Of a stretch of 64,000 nucleotides of DNA, positions 26,858 through 36,086 are shown piece by piece. Location: NCBI RefSeq assembly GCF_002217655.1, contig NZ_NEWK01000001.1:1658152-1722151 (forward strand), written 5' to 3'. Below the pieces are notes generated by a model. The model worked only from the letters and a program-made list of their open reading frames with translations. It was not told the origin of the DNA and ran no database searches. The position numbers were made by a program, and so were the translations under genes. The DNA is from Geobacillus thermocatenulatus (GTDB lineage: Bacteria; Bacillota; Bacilli; Bacillales; Anoxybacillaceae). Every line of letters starts with the position of its first letter. Within the stretch, counting starts at the first letter, position 1.

Positions 26858-28057
26858 ATGGCGCGTTTGCCGCTGGAAGGCGTCAAAGTGCTCGATGTGT
26901 CGACAATGATCGCGGCGCCGTTTGGCGCGGTTTTGCTCGGTGATTTTGGCGCCGATGTCATCAAGGTGGAATTGCCAGGAAAAGGGGATACGCTCCGCCA
27001 TGTCGGGCCGTTCAAGGATGGGGAGCCGCTTCGCTGGCCGGGGCTGGCGCGCAATAAACGGTCGCTCACGTTGGATTTGCGCAAAGAAGAAGGAATGAAC
27101 ATTTTCAAACGGCTCGTCCGCCACGTCGATATTGTCATTGAAAATTTCCGTCCCGGCACGCTCGAAAAATGGGGAGGCGGATATGAAGAGCTGAAGCGGA
27201 TCAATCCGAGGTTGGTGATGATTCGCGTCTCGGGCTACGGGCAAACGGGTCCGTTTCGCGAGAAAGCCGGATTCGGCACACCGGCGACGGCGTTCAGTGG
27301 GTTTACGTATTTGCAAGGGTATCCGGATCGTCCGCCGGTCAGCCCATCGTTTTCGTTGACGGATTACATTACCGGCATTTATGTGGCGTTTGCGGCGGTG
27401 ACGGCCATTTACCACCGCGATGTCCATCCGAATGGCGAAGGGCAGATGGTCGATATCGGTCTTTACGAATCGGTGTTCCGCATGATGGAGTTTTTGGTGG
27501 CGGAATATGACCAATTGGGCAAAGTGCGCGAGCGGTCGCCGGGATTGTCCGGCCATTCGAGCCCGGCGGGCACGTTTATGACGAAAGACGGGCATTGGGT
27601 TGTGCTCGTCACAAGCACCGATTCGACGTTCGAGCGGCTGGCGAAAGCGATGGGGCGGGAAGATCTGTTGACGGATGAGAAATTTTGCACAAACGAACGG
27701 CGGCTCGCCCATCATGAAGAGACAAACGGCATCGTCGCCGACTGGATCCGCACGAAGGCGCGCGATGAATTGCTCCGCATTTTGGATGAGCATGGCGTGC
27801 CGGTCAGCCCGATTTTGAGCATTAAAGATATTTTTGAACACCCGCATTACCAAGCGAGGGAAAATATCATCGAAGTCGCCCATCCACGCCTTGGCAAAAT
27901 TAAAATGCCCGGCATTGTGCCGAAATTCGAAAAAACGCCAGGCGCCATCCGTTGCACTGCTCCGGATTTAGGCGAGCATACCGAAGAGATTTTGCAAACG
28001 ATGCTTGGCATGTCCAAGGAAGACATTGAGCGGCTGCGAGAAAACGAGATCATATGA
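26858..28057 (+). CDS. CaiB/BaiF-type (class III) CoA-transferase
   Basis: Product of 399 residues; start at 26858 with GGGGGAGGAGAG upstream. Family landmarks are VLDVSTMIAAPFGA at the N-terminus, VIENFRPGTLEKWG, RVSGYGQTGPFREKAGFG and the catalytic Asp region MVDIGLYESVFRMME. It moves CoA between organic acids. It starts 24 bp after aroD, so is likely co-transcribed. The acid activated is unknown. Confidence 0.87.
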   Translation: MARLPLEGVKVLDVSTMIAAPFGAVLLGDFGADVIKVELPGKGDTLRHVGPFKDGEPLRWPGLARNKRSLTLDLRKEEGMNIFKRLVRHVDIVIENFRPGTLEKWGGGYEELKRINPRLVMIRVSGYGQTGPFREKAGFGTPATAFSGFTYLQGYPDRPPVSPSFSLTDYITGIYVAFAAVTAIYHRDVHPNGEGQMVDIGLYESVFRMMEFLVAEYDQLGKVRERSPGLSGHSSPAGTFMTKDGHWVVLVTSTDSTFERLAKAMGREDLLTDEKFCTNERRLAHHEETNGIVADWIRTKARDELLRILDEHGVPVSPILSIKDIFEHPHYQARENIIEVAHPRLGKIKMPGIVPKFEKTPGAIRCTAPDLGEHTEEILQTMLGMSKEDIERLRENEII

Positions 28058-28086
28058 ATGAACGAACGGCGGCGGCTTGCCGCCTT

Positions 28087-28125
28087 CCCGGCTCCTTGCC
28101 TTGTGCGAGGCTGCCGGGTTTTTTT
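28087..28125 (+). terminator. Terminator after CoA-transferase
   Basis: CCCGGC pairs with GCCGGG and is followed by seven Ts. It closes the IclR-aroD-CoA-transferase operon. Confidence 0.75.
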
Positions 28126-28163
28126 GTTTCGAAGTTTGTTTTCCCGGCAGCCCACGCCTTGCA

Positions 28164-28193
28164 TTGACACTGCTTGCCGCCAGCCTTTATACT
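28164..28193 (+). promoter_or_regulatory. SigA promoter of LacI gene
   Basis: TTGACA (28164-28169) and TATACT (28188-28193) are 18 bp apart. Transcription should begin near 28200, which makes a start codon at 28202 unlikely and favours the GTG at 28235. Confidence 0.8.
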
Positions 28194-28234
28194 TTTGATA
28201 GGTGAAAGCGACGGTAAAGCAGGTGATTCGAACG

Positions 28235-29263
28235 GTGTCAGATAAAAAGCGTTCCCGCGTGACGCTCGAACAAGTCGCCAAACACGCCGGCGTGTCGCGG
28301 GCGACCGCCTCTCTTGTCGTCCGCGGGAGTCCGAATATTTCGAAAGAAACGCGAAAAAAAGTGCTCCAAGCGATGAAAGAGCTTGGTTATGTCTATGACC
28401 GCGTGGCGGCCAATTTGCGTTCGCAGCGTTCGTCGACAGTTGGTCTTATTATCACCGAACTTGACAACCCGTTTTTTTCCGAATTGCTCGTTGGCGTCCA
28501 TGAGGCGCTCGATCAGGAAGGATATACGGTCATTTTAGGCACGACGTTTGACCGGCCGGAAAAGCAAGACGCCTTGTTGTCGACGATGTTGGAGCATCGG
28601 GTTGGCGGTGTGATCATGAGCCCGGTTCCAGGATGTTCAACCGAGATGCTCGAGCGGCTTCGGCAATGGGACATCCCCGTCGTATTGTTCGCCCGCGAAG
28701 AGCTTCCGCCCGGGTTGTTTGATTATATTGGGATTGACAATGTGGCCGGCGGGCGGATGGCAGTCGAGCATTTGCTCGAACGCGGCCATCGGCGCATCGC
28801 CTTTATCGGCGGCTCTCCGCAGTCGTCCGTATGGAAGGCGCGCCGGGCAGGATACGGCGACGCCTTGCGCACAGCAGGCATTGAAGTGGATGACACGCTG
28901 CTTGTGCCATCCGCAACGACAAGGCAAGGCGGGCGAATGGCGGCCAAACGCGTGCTGCAGCAACCAAACCCGCCGACAGCGCTCTTTTGTTACAACGATG
29001 TCGTCGCGTTCGGCGCAATGCTTGGCTTAAAAGAGGAAGGGATCGTTCCGGGGCGTGACATTGCGGTCGTCGGCTTTGACAACATTCAAGAATCCGGGCT
29101 GTTTCAACCGCCGCTAACGACGGTGGCTGCATTCCCAGAAAAGATCGGTGCGTGCGCAGCGCGGCGATTGCACGAACGCATGAAAGGGGATGACGGCGAG
29201 CCGAAACGGACGATTTTGCATCCGGAGCTCGTTATCCGCCAGTCTTCCGGAAAGAGAGAGTAA
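28235..29263 (+). CDS. LacI-family transcriptional regulator
   Basis: Product of 342 residues from GTG 28235, chosen because the promoter above would make GTG 28202 leaderless and AGGTGA sits at good distance. The helix-turn-helix is LEQVAKHAGVSRATAS, followed by the hinge region RVAANLRSQRSSTVGLI and a periplasmic-binding-protein-like sensor (ELDNPFFSELLVGVHEAL, AVVGFDNIQES). The target and ligand are unknown. It is followed 16 bp later by aroK. Confidence 0.9.
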   Translation: MSDKKRSRVTLEQVAKHAGVSRATASLVVRGSPNISKETRKKVLQAMKELGYVYDRVAANLRSQRSSTVGLIITELDNPFFSELLVGVHEALDQEGYTVILGTTFDRPEKQDALLSTMLEHRVGGVIMSPVPGCSTEMLERLRQWDIPVVLFAREELPPGLFDYIGIDNVAGGRMAVEHLLERGHRRIAFIGGSPQSSVWKARRAGYGDALRTAGIEVDDTLLVPSATTRQGGRMAAKRVLQQPNPPTALFCYNDVVAFGAMLGLKEEGIVPGRDIAVVGFDNIQESGLFQPPLTTVAAFPEKIGACAARRLHERMKGDDGEPKRTILHPELVIRQSSGKRE

Positions 29264-29279
29264 AAAGAGGTGAAGCAAC

Positions 29280-29846
29280 GTGGAGAGGCAAACCGCCATC
29301 CCGCTCCGCGAGCGGAACATCATTTTGATCGGCTTTATGGGAGCGGGGAAAACAACGATCGGGCAGCTCGTGGCAAAGAAGCTATACCGCGACTTTATCG
29401 ATGTCGATGCGGAAATCGAGCGGCGGCACGGGATGTCGATTCCGGAGATGTTCGCGCAAAAAGGGGAAGCGTATTTTCGACAGATCGAGCGGGAACTGAT
29501 CGTCGATTTATGCACGAATACGAGGTTGAAAATCCTTTCGCTCGGCGGCGGCGCGTATTTGCAGGAAGACGTGCGGCGCGTCTGTCTGGCCCACGGCATC
29601 GTCTTTTTCCTTGACTTGTCGTGGGAGCATTGGAAGGAAGAGCGGCTGCCGCTCATTGTCGACAGCCGCCCAGTGTTGAAAAACAAAACGTTGGAAGAAG
29701 TCGAACAGCTCTTTTTCCAACGTCAATCGGCCTATGCGCTTCATCATTCCCGCGTTGTGATCAACGAATTGGAAGCGGAACAGGCGGCGAAACAAATCGT
29801 CGATTCCATCAAATGGACGTGGGACGTGTATGAGCCGAATCGCTAA
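29280..29846 (+). CDS. aroK: Shikimate kinase
   Basis: Product of 188 residues from a GTG start with GAGGTG upstream. Walker A is GFMGAGKTT, followed by the shikimate-site Asp in DFIDVDAEIERRHG and the glycine-rich SLGGGAYL. It phosphorylates shikimate in aromatic amino acid synthesis. The coupling to a LacI regulator and nearness of aroD are unusual; an additional, regulated copy is possible. A terminator follows at 29867. Confidence 0.88.
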   Translation: MERQTAIPLRERNIILIGFMGAGKTTIGQLVAKKLYRDFIDVDAEIERRHGMSIPEMFAQKGEAYFRQIERELIVDLCTNTRLKILSLGGGAYLQEDVRRVCLAHGIVFFLDLSWEHWKEERLPLIVDSRPVLKNKTLEEVEQLFFQRQSAYALHHSRVVINELEAEQAAKQIVDSIKWTWDVYEPNR

Positions 29847-29866
29847 GGAGGCATGTTGGCGGGCGG

Positions 29867-29897
29867 GCAAGCTCCTGGCAAGGGGCTTGCTTTTTTT
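29867..29897 (+). terminator. Terminator after aroK
   Basis: GCAAGC pairs with GCTTGC and is followed by seven Ts. Confidence 0.8.
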
Positions 29898-30018
29898 GCT
29901 ATGATTTGAAGGGCGATGAATCGCAAAGGGAAATTTACTGCCATGCCCGCTCGTTCTTGCTGGACAATCTTTCCTTCTGTTATAAGGGAAATAAGGAGGG
30001 AACGGGGGGAGTGGGGAG

Positions 30019-33000
30019 ATGGAGAAACGGGCATTCCGTTGGCTTTATGTATATCTTGTCCTTGTCGTGTTGCTTCTTTCCGCGCCGTATTGGCTTTGGT
30101 GGCTGAAACCAGAAGCGAAGCTCGATTTGCTTATTGTCGACAAAACGGTGCCGGACCGGTCGTACCGCGAGCACCAGGGGCTCGTTTGGCTTTTGAATCA
30201 ACAAAAATATGTCCATTATAACGGAGAGCGATACGAAGCTGCACGCGATTACGCCGGGTTTGCGCCGAAAAAGGATGGAGCGTATGAGGTGCGGCCGCTG
30301 CCAAAGGAGATGGCGAGGTACGATGCGGTCTATATCGCCGACACATACGGGGTATATGAGGAAGAGTTCGTCCGCAAGCAAACAGACGGCGCGCGGTCGG
30401 CGAAAGTGTACGGCGGGCTTGAGCGGCAGGAGATGGAGTCGCTTTGGCGGTTTGCCCGCCAAGGCGGGAAAACGTTGATCGCTGAGTTCAATTCGATGGC
30501 CCATCCGACAGAAAACGAAGTGCGCGCCTCGTTTGCCCAGCTGTTCGGCCTTGAGTGGACCGGCTGGATCGGCCGTTATTTTTCTGACTTGAGAAGCCGG
30601 GAAGTGCCGGTGTGGGTGAAAGAAAACTATAAAGCGCAATACGGAAAGCCGTTTTCGTTCCGCGGGCCGGGTATGGTGTTGGTCGATGAGTCGGATCGGC
30701 TTCTTGTCCTCGATCGGCGCGACCTTGGCGGCGGTGGCGTCATGTTTTCCTCCACAAAAGCGGGGGAAGCCCGTTGGGGCGGCAAGATGCGCACATCGTA
30801 TTCGTATTGGTTTGACATCGTCAAGCCGCTTGATGAGCGCATGGTGCTCGCAACGTACACGCTGTCGCTGTCTGAGCGCGGGAAAGAGAAGCTGCGGGCG
30901 ATCGGGCTGCCGTTTTCCTTTCCGGCCGTTGTCCGCTATGAGACAAAGACGTATCAGTCGTATTACTTTTGCGGCGATTACGCTGATCAAGGGGAACCGC
31001 CGGCTGTTTCCCGGACCGTTGGATTTGACGTGTGGCGCAAATGGACGTCGGATCACCGACCAGACAACGGCGCGGCCTTTTACTGGAAGGCGTACGTTCC
31101 GATGATGAAAGTGATTTTGCGCGAAATAGAGGGATACAAAAAGAAAGGAAAGCTGCAAGTCCAAGTTCAAACAGCCAAGCAGGAAGGGGTCCGCTTGGCG
31201 GGAACGGTCGGGCGCGACTATCTTCAAGTATATCGCAATGGACGGTGGGAGCGGCTGCTGATCAAAGGCGTCAACCTCGGCATCAGCAAACCCGGCGCGT
31301 TTCCGGGAGAGGCGAAGATTACGAAGGAAGAATATTTCCGCTGGCTGCAGTACATCGGGGCGATGGGCGCAAACGCTATCCGCGTCTATACGATCCATCC
31401 GCCGGCGTTTTATGAGGCGCTGTATGAGTACAATCAGACTGCCGAGCAGCCGCTCTATTTGTTCCATGGCGTCTGGATCGATGAAGGGGCGATGCTGCGG
31501 ACGAAGGATGTGTGGGCGCCCGAAGTGAACGAAGCGTTTCGCACCGACATCCGCCGCACGATTGACCTCGTTCATGGCAAGGCCCGCATTCCAAAACGGC
31601 CAGGTCATGCCGGCGGGGTGTACCGATACGACCTTTCCCCGTATGTTCTCGGCTGGATTTTCGGCGTCGAGTGGGATCCGGAAGTCGTGGCGGCGACGAA
31701 CGAAAAACACCCGAAGCAGGGCGACTACCGCGGCAAATACGTGTACACGAAAGGGGTGAGCCCGTTTGAGGCATGGCTGGCCCGCGTGATCGACGAAGCG
31801 GTGGCGTATGAAACGGAGACATACGGCTGGCAGCGGCCGGTCAGTTTTACGAATTGGGTGACGACCGATCTCCTCCGCCATCCGGCCGAACCATTTGTGA
31901 AAGAAGATTTTGTTTCCGTCAACCCCAATGTCATGTACGCCACTCACGAGCTGCAGGCCGGGTTGTTTGCATCATATCACATTTATCCGTATTATCCGGA
32001 TTTTTTCAACCGTGAGGAAAAATACGTCAGCTATGTTGACCAACGCGGCGAGCGCAACAGCTATGCCGCCTACTTGCATGACATGAAGGCGGCGCACCGG
32101 ATGCCGATTTTGGTCGCTGAATTTGGCGTTCCTTCTTCGCGCGGCATGGCGCATCGAAATGTGCACGGGAAAAATCAGGGGTTTTTGTCGGAACAGGAGC
32201 AAGGAACGATCGACCGGGAGCTGTTTGAGGACATCGTCCATGAGCGGATGGCGGGAGGGCTGTTGTTTTCCTGGCAGGATGAATGGTTCAAGCGGACGTG
32301 GAACACGATGGAGTACGACAACCCGAACCGGCGTCCGTTTTGGCTGAATGCGCAGACGAACGAACAACATTTTGGGCTGCTTCGGTTTGAGCCACGTTCA
32401 AGCGCGGCCGCGATGATCAAGGTCGACGGGCGGAAAGACGATTGGACGTTCAATGGAATCCGGCCGGTTTGGACAGAGGGCAAGCGGGCGCTGTACGTCA
32501 CAAGCGATGAAGGGTATTTGTACGTGCGGCTTGACAGCGGGTGCATCACCGATCGGACGACGGTCTACATGGCGTTTGATACGATTCCGAATCAAGGGCA
32601 ATCGCGCCTGCCAGGCCTTTCTGGCGTCCGGACAGCGGGAATCGACTTTGCCTTAGTCATTCATGGAAAACAGAGCGCCCGTCTGCTTGTCGACAGCTAC
32701 TACGACACGTTTTCCTTTCATTACGGAAAAGAGCTGCATATGATGCCGGCGGCGCCGTACGCCAATCGGAAAGATAACGGCGTCTACCACCCGATTCGCC
32801 TGACGTTGAACAAAAAATTGGAAGAAGCCCGCGGCAAGGCTGTGCCGTTCGACTCATATGAAACCGGGGTGTTGCGGTTTGGCACGGCCAACCCCGACGA
32901 TGCGGCGTACAATTCGCTCACCGATATTAGTGTAAGCCGCGATGGCGATATGTATGAAATCCGCCTGCCATGGGCGCTTTTGAACGTGACCGATCCGAGC

Positions 33001-33276
33001 CGGCGCGAGGTGATGGGCGACATGTGGTCGAAAGGCGGGCTCAACAGCCGTGTCATGATTGAAGGCATTCGCCTTGGTTTGTACGTCGAGGATGGAGACG
33101 ATTCGTTTTCTTTCCCGGCGATGAACGGGGCCGTGCTGCCAGCAGAGCAGTTTTATGAGTATGCGTGGCCGGTGTGGGAAGCGCCGCGCTACCACGAGCG
33201 GCTGAAGCAGTCGTATGAGGTGATGAAAGAGGCGTTTTCACGCGTGGACATCGCAACACAGCAGAGGGCGGAATAA
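30019..33276 (+). CDS. Membrane-anchored glycosidase-like protein, clan GH-A barrel plus CBM9-like domain
   Basis: Product of 1085 residues. An N-terminal membrane anchor (residues 8-27) is followed by a ThuA/glutamine-amidotransferase-like or unclassified extracellular segment (to about 380). From about residue 414 there is a GH2/GH5-like barrel start (LLIKGVNLGISKPG, GANAIRVYTIHPPAFYEAL), then a WIFGVEWDP segment. ILVAEFG near residue 700 looks like a clan-A nucleophile strand. From about 800 (VDGRKDDW) the sequence resembles a CBM9-type carbohydrate-binding domain. It probably acts on an extracellular or cell-wall glycan. A TTGCTG-18-TATAAG promoter is visible upstream. I do not recognise a characterised homologue. 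Confidence 0.6.
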   Translation: MEKRAFRWLYVYLVLVVLLLSAPYWLWWLKPEAKLDLLIVDKTVPDRSYREHQGLVWLLNQQKYVHYNGERYEAARDYAGFAPKKDGAYEVRPLPKEMARYDAVYIADTYGVYEEEFVRKQTDGARSAKVYGGLERQEMESLWRFARQGGKTLIAEFNSMAHPTENEVRASFAQLFGLEWTGWIGRYFSDLRSREVPVWVKENYKAQYGKPFSFRGPGMVLVDESDRLLVLDRRDLGGGGVMFSSTKAGEARWGGKMRTSYSYWFDIVKPLDERMVLATYTLSLSERGKEKLRAIGLPFSFPAVVRYETKTYQSYYFCGDYADQGEPPAVSRTVGFDVWRKWTSDHRPDNGAAFYWKAYVPMMKVILREIEGYKKKGKLQVQVQTAKQEGVRLAGTVGRDYLQVYRNGRWERLLIKGVNLGISKPGAFPGEAKITKEEYFRWLQYIGAMGANAIRVYTIHPPAFYEALYEYNQTAEQPLYLFHGVWIDEGAMLRTKDVWAPEVNEAFRTDIRRTIDLVHGKARIPKRPGHAGGVYRYDLSPYVLGWIFGVEWDPEVVAATNEKHPKQGDYRGKYVYTKGVSPFEAWLARVIDEAVAYETETYGWQRPVSFTNWVTTDLLRHPAEPFVKEDFVSVNPNVMYATHELQAGLFASYHIYPYYPDFFNREEKYVSYVDQRGERNSYAAYLHDMKAAHRMPILVAEFGVPSSRGMAHRNVHGKNQGFLSEQEQGTIDRELFEDIVHERMAGGLLFSWQDEWFKRTWNTMEYDNPNRRPFWLNAQTNEQHFGLLRFEPRSSAAAMIKVDGRKDDWTFNGIRPVWTEGKRALYVTSDEGYLYVRLDSGCITDRTTVYMAFDTIPNQGQSRLPGLSGVRTAGIDFALVIHGKQSARLLVDSYYDTFSFHYGKELHMMPAAPYANRKDNGVYHPIRLTLNKKLEEARGKAVPFDSYETGVLRFGTANPDDAAYNSLTDISVSRDGDMYEIRLPWALLNVTDPSRREVMGDMWSKGGLNSRVMIEGIRLGLYVEDGDDSFSFPAMNGAVLPAEQFYEYAWPVWEAPRYHERLKQSYEVMKEAFSRVDIATQQRAE

Positions 33277-33352
33277 AAAGAAAAGCGCTTGCTTCCTCTC
33301 GACATCGCGATCATTCATCCAAGCAGGCGCCTGTTCAAACAACAGAAGATAG

Positions 33353-33405
33353 AAGCCAAACCAACCGTCAAGCAGGAAAGCGCGGGCGGCCGGTTTGGCT
33401 TTTTT
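33353..33405 (+). terminator. Terminator after glycosidase-like gene
   Basis: AAGCCAAACC pairs with GGTTTGGCTT across a 29-base loop, followed by a T run. It ends just before the stop codon of the convergent coiled-coil gene. Confidence 0.75.
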
Positions 33406-33410
33406 CGTTT

Positions 33411-33887
33411 TTAGGAGATTTCGTTTTGTCCAGCCCGGGAACGGAGTTTTCGTTCATGTTGGAGGGTTTTGCGGGCGAGGAAGTCGACGGTTTCCTGTGT
33501 TTCCGACCATTCAAGGCGCCAATAGTTCATTTTCGTTTCCAAGCGCTCAAACCGAGCGTCGGTGCGTTTTTCTAGATCCGAGAGTTTTTGGTGCAACCGG
33601 TCTTCCGTCTCGCGAATTTGGGCATACAGCCGATTTTCTGTATCTTGGATTTCAGCGCGCAGTCGGTTTTCCGTGTCTTGAATTTCAGCGCGCAGTCGGT
33701 TTTCCGTGTCTTGAATTTCAGCACGCAGTCGGTTTTCCGTGTCTTGAATTTCAGCACGCAGTCGGCTTTCTGTATCTTGGATTTCGGTGCGCAGCCGATC
33801 TTCCATTTCCTTCATTTGTTGTTGAATTTTTCCGCAATGCAAGTCGAGCGCCTTTAAAATTTGTTGCACGATGGTGGCTCCTTCCAC
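33411..33887 (-). CDS. Hendecad-repeat coiled-coil protein
   Basis: Product of 158 residues from a GTG start at 33887 with GGGAGGTGA upstream; a longer reading from 33956 lacks a ribosome binding site. The centre consists of about eight 11-residue units of the type DTENRLRAEIQ, ending in DLEKRTDARFE. Eleven-residue periodicity favours a long, slightly right-handed coiled coil. No signal peptide or membrane helix is visible, so it should be cytoplasmic, perhaps associating with membranes or DNA. Function unknown. Confidence 0.75.
   Translation of the reverse strand: MEGATIVQQILKALDLHCGKIQQQMKEMEDRLRTEIQDTESRLRAEIQDTENRLRAEIQDTENRLRAEIQDTENRLRAEIQDTENRLYAQIRETEDRLHQKLSDLEKRTDARFERLETKMNYWRLEWSETQETVDFLARKTLQHERKLRSRAGQNEIS
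33640..33804 (-). repeat. Five tandem 33-bp coding repeats
   Basis: Units begin at 33640, 33673, 33706, 33739 and 33772. Each encodes one 11-residue unit, and the middle three differ at only one to three bases, pointing to recent expansion by slippage. Copy number is likely to vary between strains. Confidence 0.9.
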
Positions 33888-34040
33888 AAGATTCACCTCC
33901 CTTCGCCTTTTATCATAGCACACGTCTGCGGTCAGCGAAATGAAAACCTTGTCCATTCGCTCGATTTTTTCACCAAACTTTCACCAACACGGGGTAACGT
34001 AACGGTAGGAGACGAAGAACATGACGGAAAGGGAGAGTCG

Positions 34041-36086
34041 ATGAAGAAAATACAATGGAAATGGGATGGATGGATTGCTGCGATCATGGCTTGGTCAGCT
34101 TTTTTGCACTTCTATCAAATTGGAAACAGCGGTTCCAATGTGTATTATACGGCGGCGGCGAAAAGCATGGCCGCAAGTTGGAAGGCGTTTTTCTTCGCCG
34201 CGCTTGATCCGGAGGGATTCATTACCGTTGATAAGCCTCCGGCCGCGCTTTGGCTGCAGGCGTTGAGTGTGAAAGTGTTCGGAGTGAGCGATTTTAGCGT
34301 GCTTCTTCCGGAAGCGTTGGCGGGGGTTGCCTCGACGTGGATGATGTACGTGATCGTCAAGCCGTGGGCGGGGCGGATAGCGGCGCGCTGGGCAAGCTTC
34401 GTGTTTTCCTGCACGCCGGTGTTTGTGGCCGTGGCGCGTACGAACAACATTGACGCCGTATTGGTGTTTACACTGCTTGTCGCGGTTTGGATGTTGATGA
34501 AGGCCGTCATGACCAAGCGGCTCGCATGGCTGATCGGCAGCTTTGCGGTTGTTGGGGTGGGGTTTAATATGAAAATGCTGCAGGCGTACATGGTGCTGCC
34601 GGCGTTTTATTTGTTCTATTGGATGGCGGCGAAAACATCGTGGAAAAAACGGACGGGCCATTTGACGATGGCCACAGTCGTGCTGCTTGCCGTTTCCCTT
34701 TCGTATGCCGCCGCTGTCGCTTTGATTCCGGCCGATAAACGCCCGTACATTGGCGGCAGCAAAACCAATTCGGTGTTGGAGCTGGCCCTTGGCTACAACG
34801 GCATTGAACGGCTGACGGGGGAGGCCGGACCGGGCGGCAGGATGGGGGCGGATTTGAATGGGAGAGAGAGGTCGACGGAAACGAGCGGCATCACTGCACT
34901 GCCAAACGGTGGAGACAATGGCGCATTTCTTTCAGAAGGAGCGCCGCCTTCGATGTTCGGAGCGCCAGGCGCCCCTCTTTCTGCTTCGGGAGGCGGCATG
35001 GGCGGCATCGGCCGCGGCGAGATTGGCGATCCGGGCGTTTTGCGGCTGTTCCAGCTTCCTTTAGCCGGACAAGCGAGTTGGCTGCTGCCGTTTGTGATGG
35101 TGGTCGCTGTCGGATGGGTGGCTGATGTATGGCGCCGCCGCCCAATGACATCGTTTCATCGTTTCTTGCTCTTTTGGCTCGCTTGGCTTGGGCCGATGAT
35201 GGTGTTTTTCAGCATCGCCGGTTTTTACCATCGTTACTATTTAAGCATGCTGGCTCCGGCGATTGCGGTGTTGGTGGGAGCTGGAGGAACGATGCTCGCT
35301 TCGTTTGGAACCGGTGAAGGTCGAATGACATGGCTGTTTCCGACGGCTCTTTTGGCTACTTATGCGTTTGACACATGGATGGCTTGGCAATATCACGAGT
35401 CATTGCCAGCTGTGTGGCCGATGGCGGTCGGATTTTACGGACTGGCGGTCGTTTGCCTCTGGTTGGCGATGGAAGGGCGCGAGCGTTGGCGGCGGATCAT
35501 CTATGCGGCTGGGTTGTTTGGCTTGCTTGTGCTGCCGGCGTATTGGTCACTGACGCCTGTGTTGTACGGAACAAACAGCACGATTCCATATGCAGGGCCC
35601 GATTTGCGTCGGGAAGGAGGGGCCATGCCGACCGCAGGGATGCCGGCGGGGCAGGACGGGCGCTGGCGGCAAGGGCAAAGGGATGTGCGCTCGGATGAAG
35701 GGACTGAGCTTGGAGGCCGCCATTCATTGGTCGCTTTAGTGGCTTATTTAGAGCAACACGCTGGAAAAACCAAATACTTGGCTGCGACCATTCGAGCCAC
35801 TGAGGCGGCGCAGTTGATGCTTCATACCGACCGCGCGGTGATGGCGATGGGGGGATTTGGGGGAACCGATCCAGTGTTGACCCCCGCGAAGCTGGAGAAG
35901 ATGGTCCAAAACGGCGAAGTGAAGTATTTCCTTCTCTCTGGAGAGGGACGGGGCGACAATGAGCTGGTGCAATGGATCAAAACGCATTGTCAAGAAGTAC
36001 CGTCGTCACAATGGGGCGGGGGGCAAAGCGAGACCTTTGGCGGCATGGGCCGCGGAGGAATGACGCTGTACGTGTACAACGGCTAG
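34041..36086 (+). CDS. ykcB: YkcB-like membrane glycosyltransferase (GT39/ArnT superfamily)
   Basis: Product of 681 residues with many membrane helices; start at 34041 behind GGGAGAG. The N-terminal outside loop has FITVDKPPAALWLQAL, the acidic motif typical of polyprenyl-phosphate-sugar users, and ARTNNIDAVLVF follows. A Gly-rich, low-complexity loop near residues 255-330 and a soluble C-terminal domain are visible. It should transfer a sugar from undecaprenyl phosphate to a surface acceptor. The neighbours at 36329 and 37263 (GT2 and GtrA) supply and flip such a lipid-sugar, as in B. subtilis ykcBC. Confidence 0.85.
   Translation: MKKIQWKWDGWIAAIMAWSAFLHFYQIGNSGSNVYYTAAAKSMAASWKAFFFAALDPEGFITVDKPPAALWLQALSVKVFGVSDFSVLLPEALAGVASTWMMYVIVKPWAGRIAARWASFVFSCTPVFVAVARTNNIDAVLVFTLLVAVWMLMKAVMTKRLAWLIGSFAVVGVGFNMKMLQAYMVLPAFYLFYWMAAKTSWKKRTGHLTMATVVLLAVSLSYAAAVALIPADKRPYIGGSKTNSVLELALGYNGIERLTGEAGPGGRMGADLNGRERSTETSGITALPNGGDNGAFLSEGAPPSMFGAPGAPLSASGGGMGGIGRGEIGDPGVLRLFQLPLAGQASWLLPFVMVVAVGWVADVWRRRPMTSFHRFLLFWLAWLGPMMVFFSIAGFYHRYYLSMLAPAIAVLVGAGGTMLASFGTGEGRMTWLFPTALLATYAFDTWMAWQYHESLPAVWPMAVGFYGLAVVCLWLAMEGRERWRRIIYAAGLFGLLVLPAYWSLTPVLYGTNSTIPYAGPDLRREGGAMPTAGMPAGQDGRWRQGQRDVRSDEGTELGGRHSLVALVAYLEQHAGKTKYLAATIRATEAAQLMLHTDRAVMAMGGFGGTDPVLTPAKLEKMVQNGEVKYFLLSGEGRGDNELVQWIKTHCQEVPSSQWGGGQSETFGGMGRGGMTLYVYNG

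Noticed and set aside
26030..27883. 617-codon open frame on the minus strand
   Set aside because: It lies opposite aroD and the CoA-transferase, both with clear family motifs; the frame stays open because of GC-rich third positions. No start site or family pattern.
29980..31947. 655-codon open frame on the minus strand
   Set aside because: Antisense to the glycosidase-like gene; histidine/arginine-rich composition typical of a shadow frame.
33640..33804. Regular 33-bp repeats as a possible CRISPR array
   Set aside because: The units are contiguous without spacers and encode in-frame 11-residue hendecads; no cas genes nearby.
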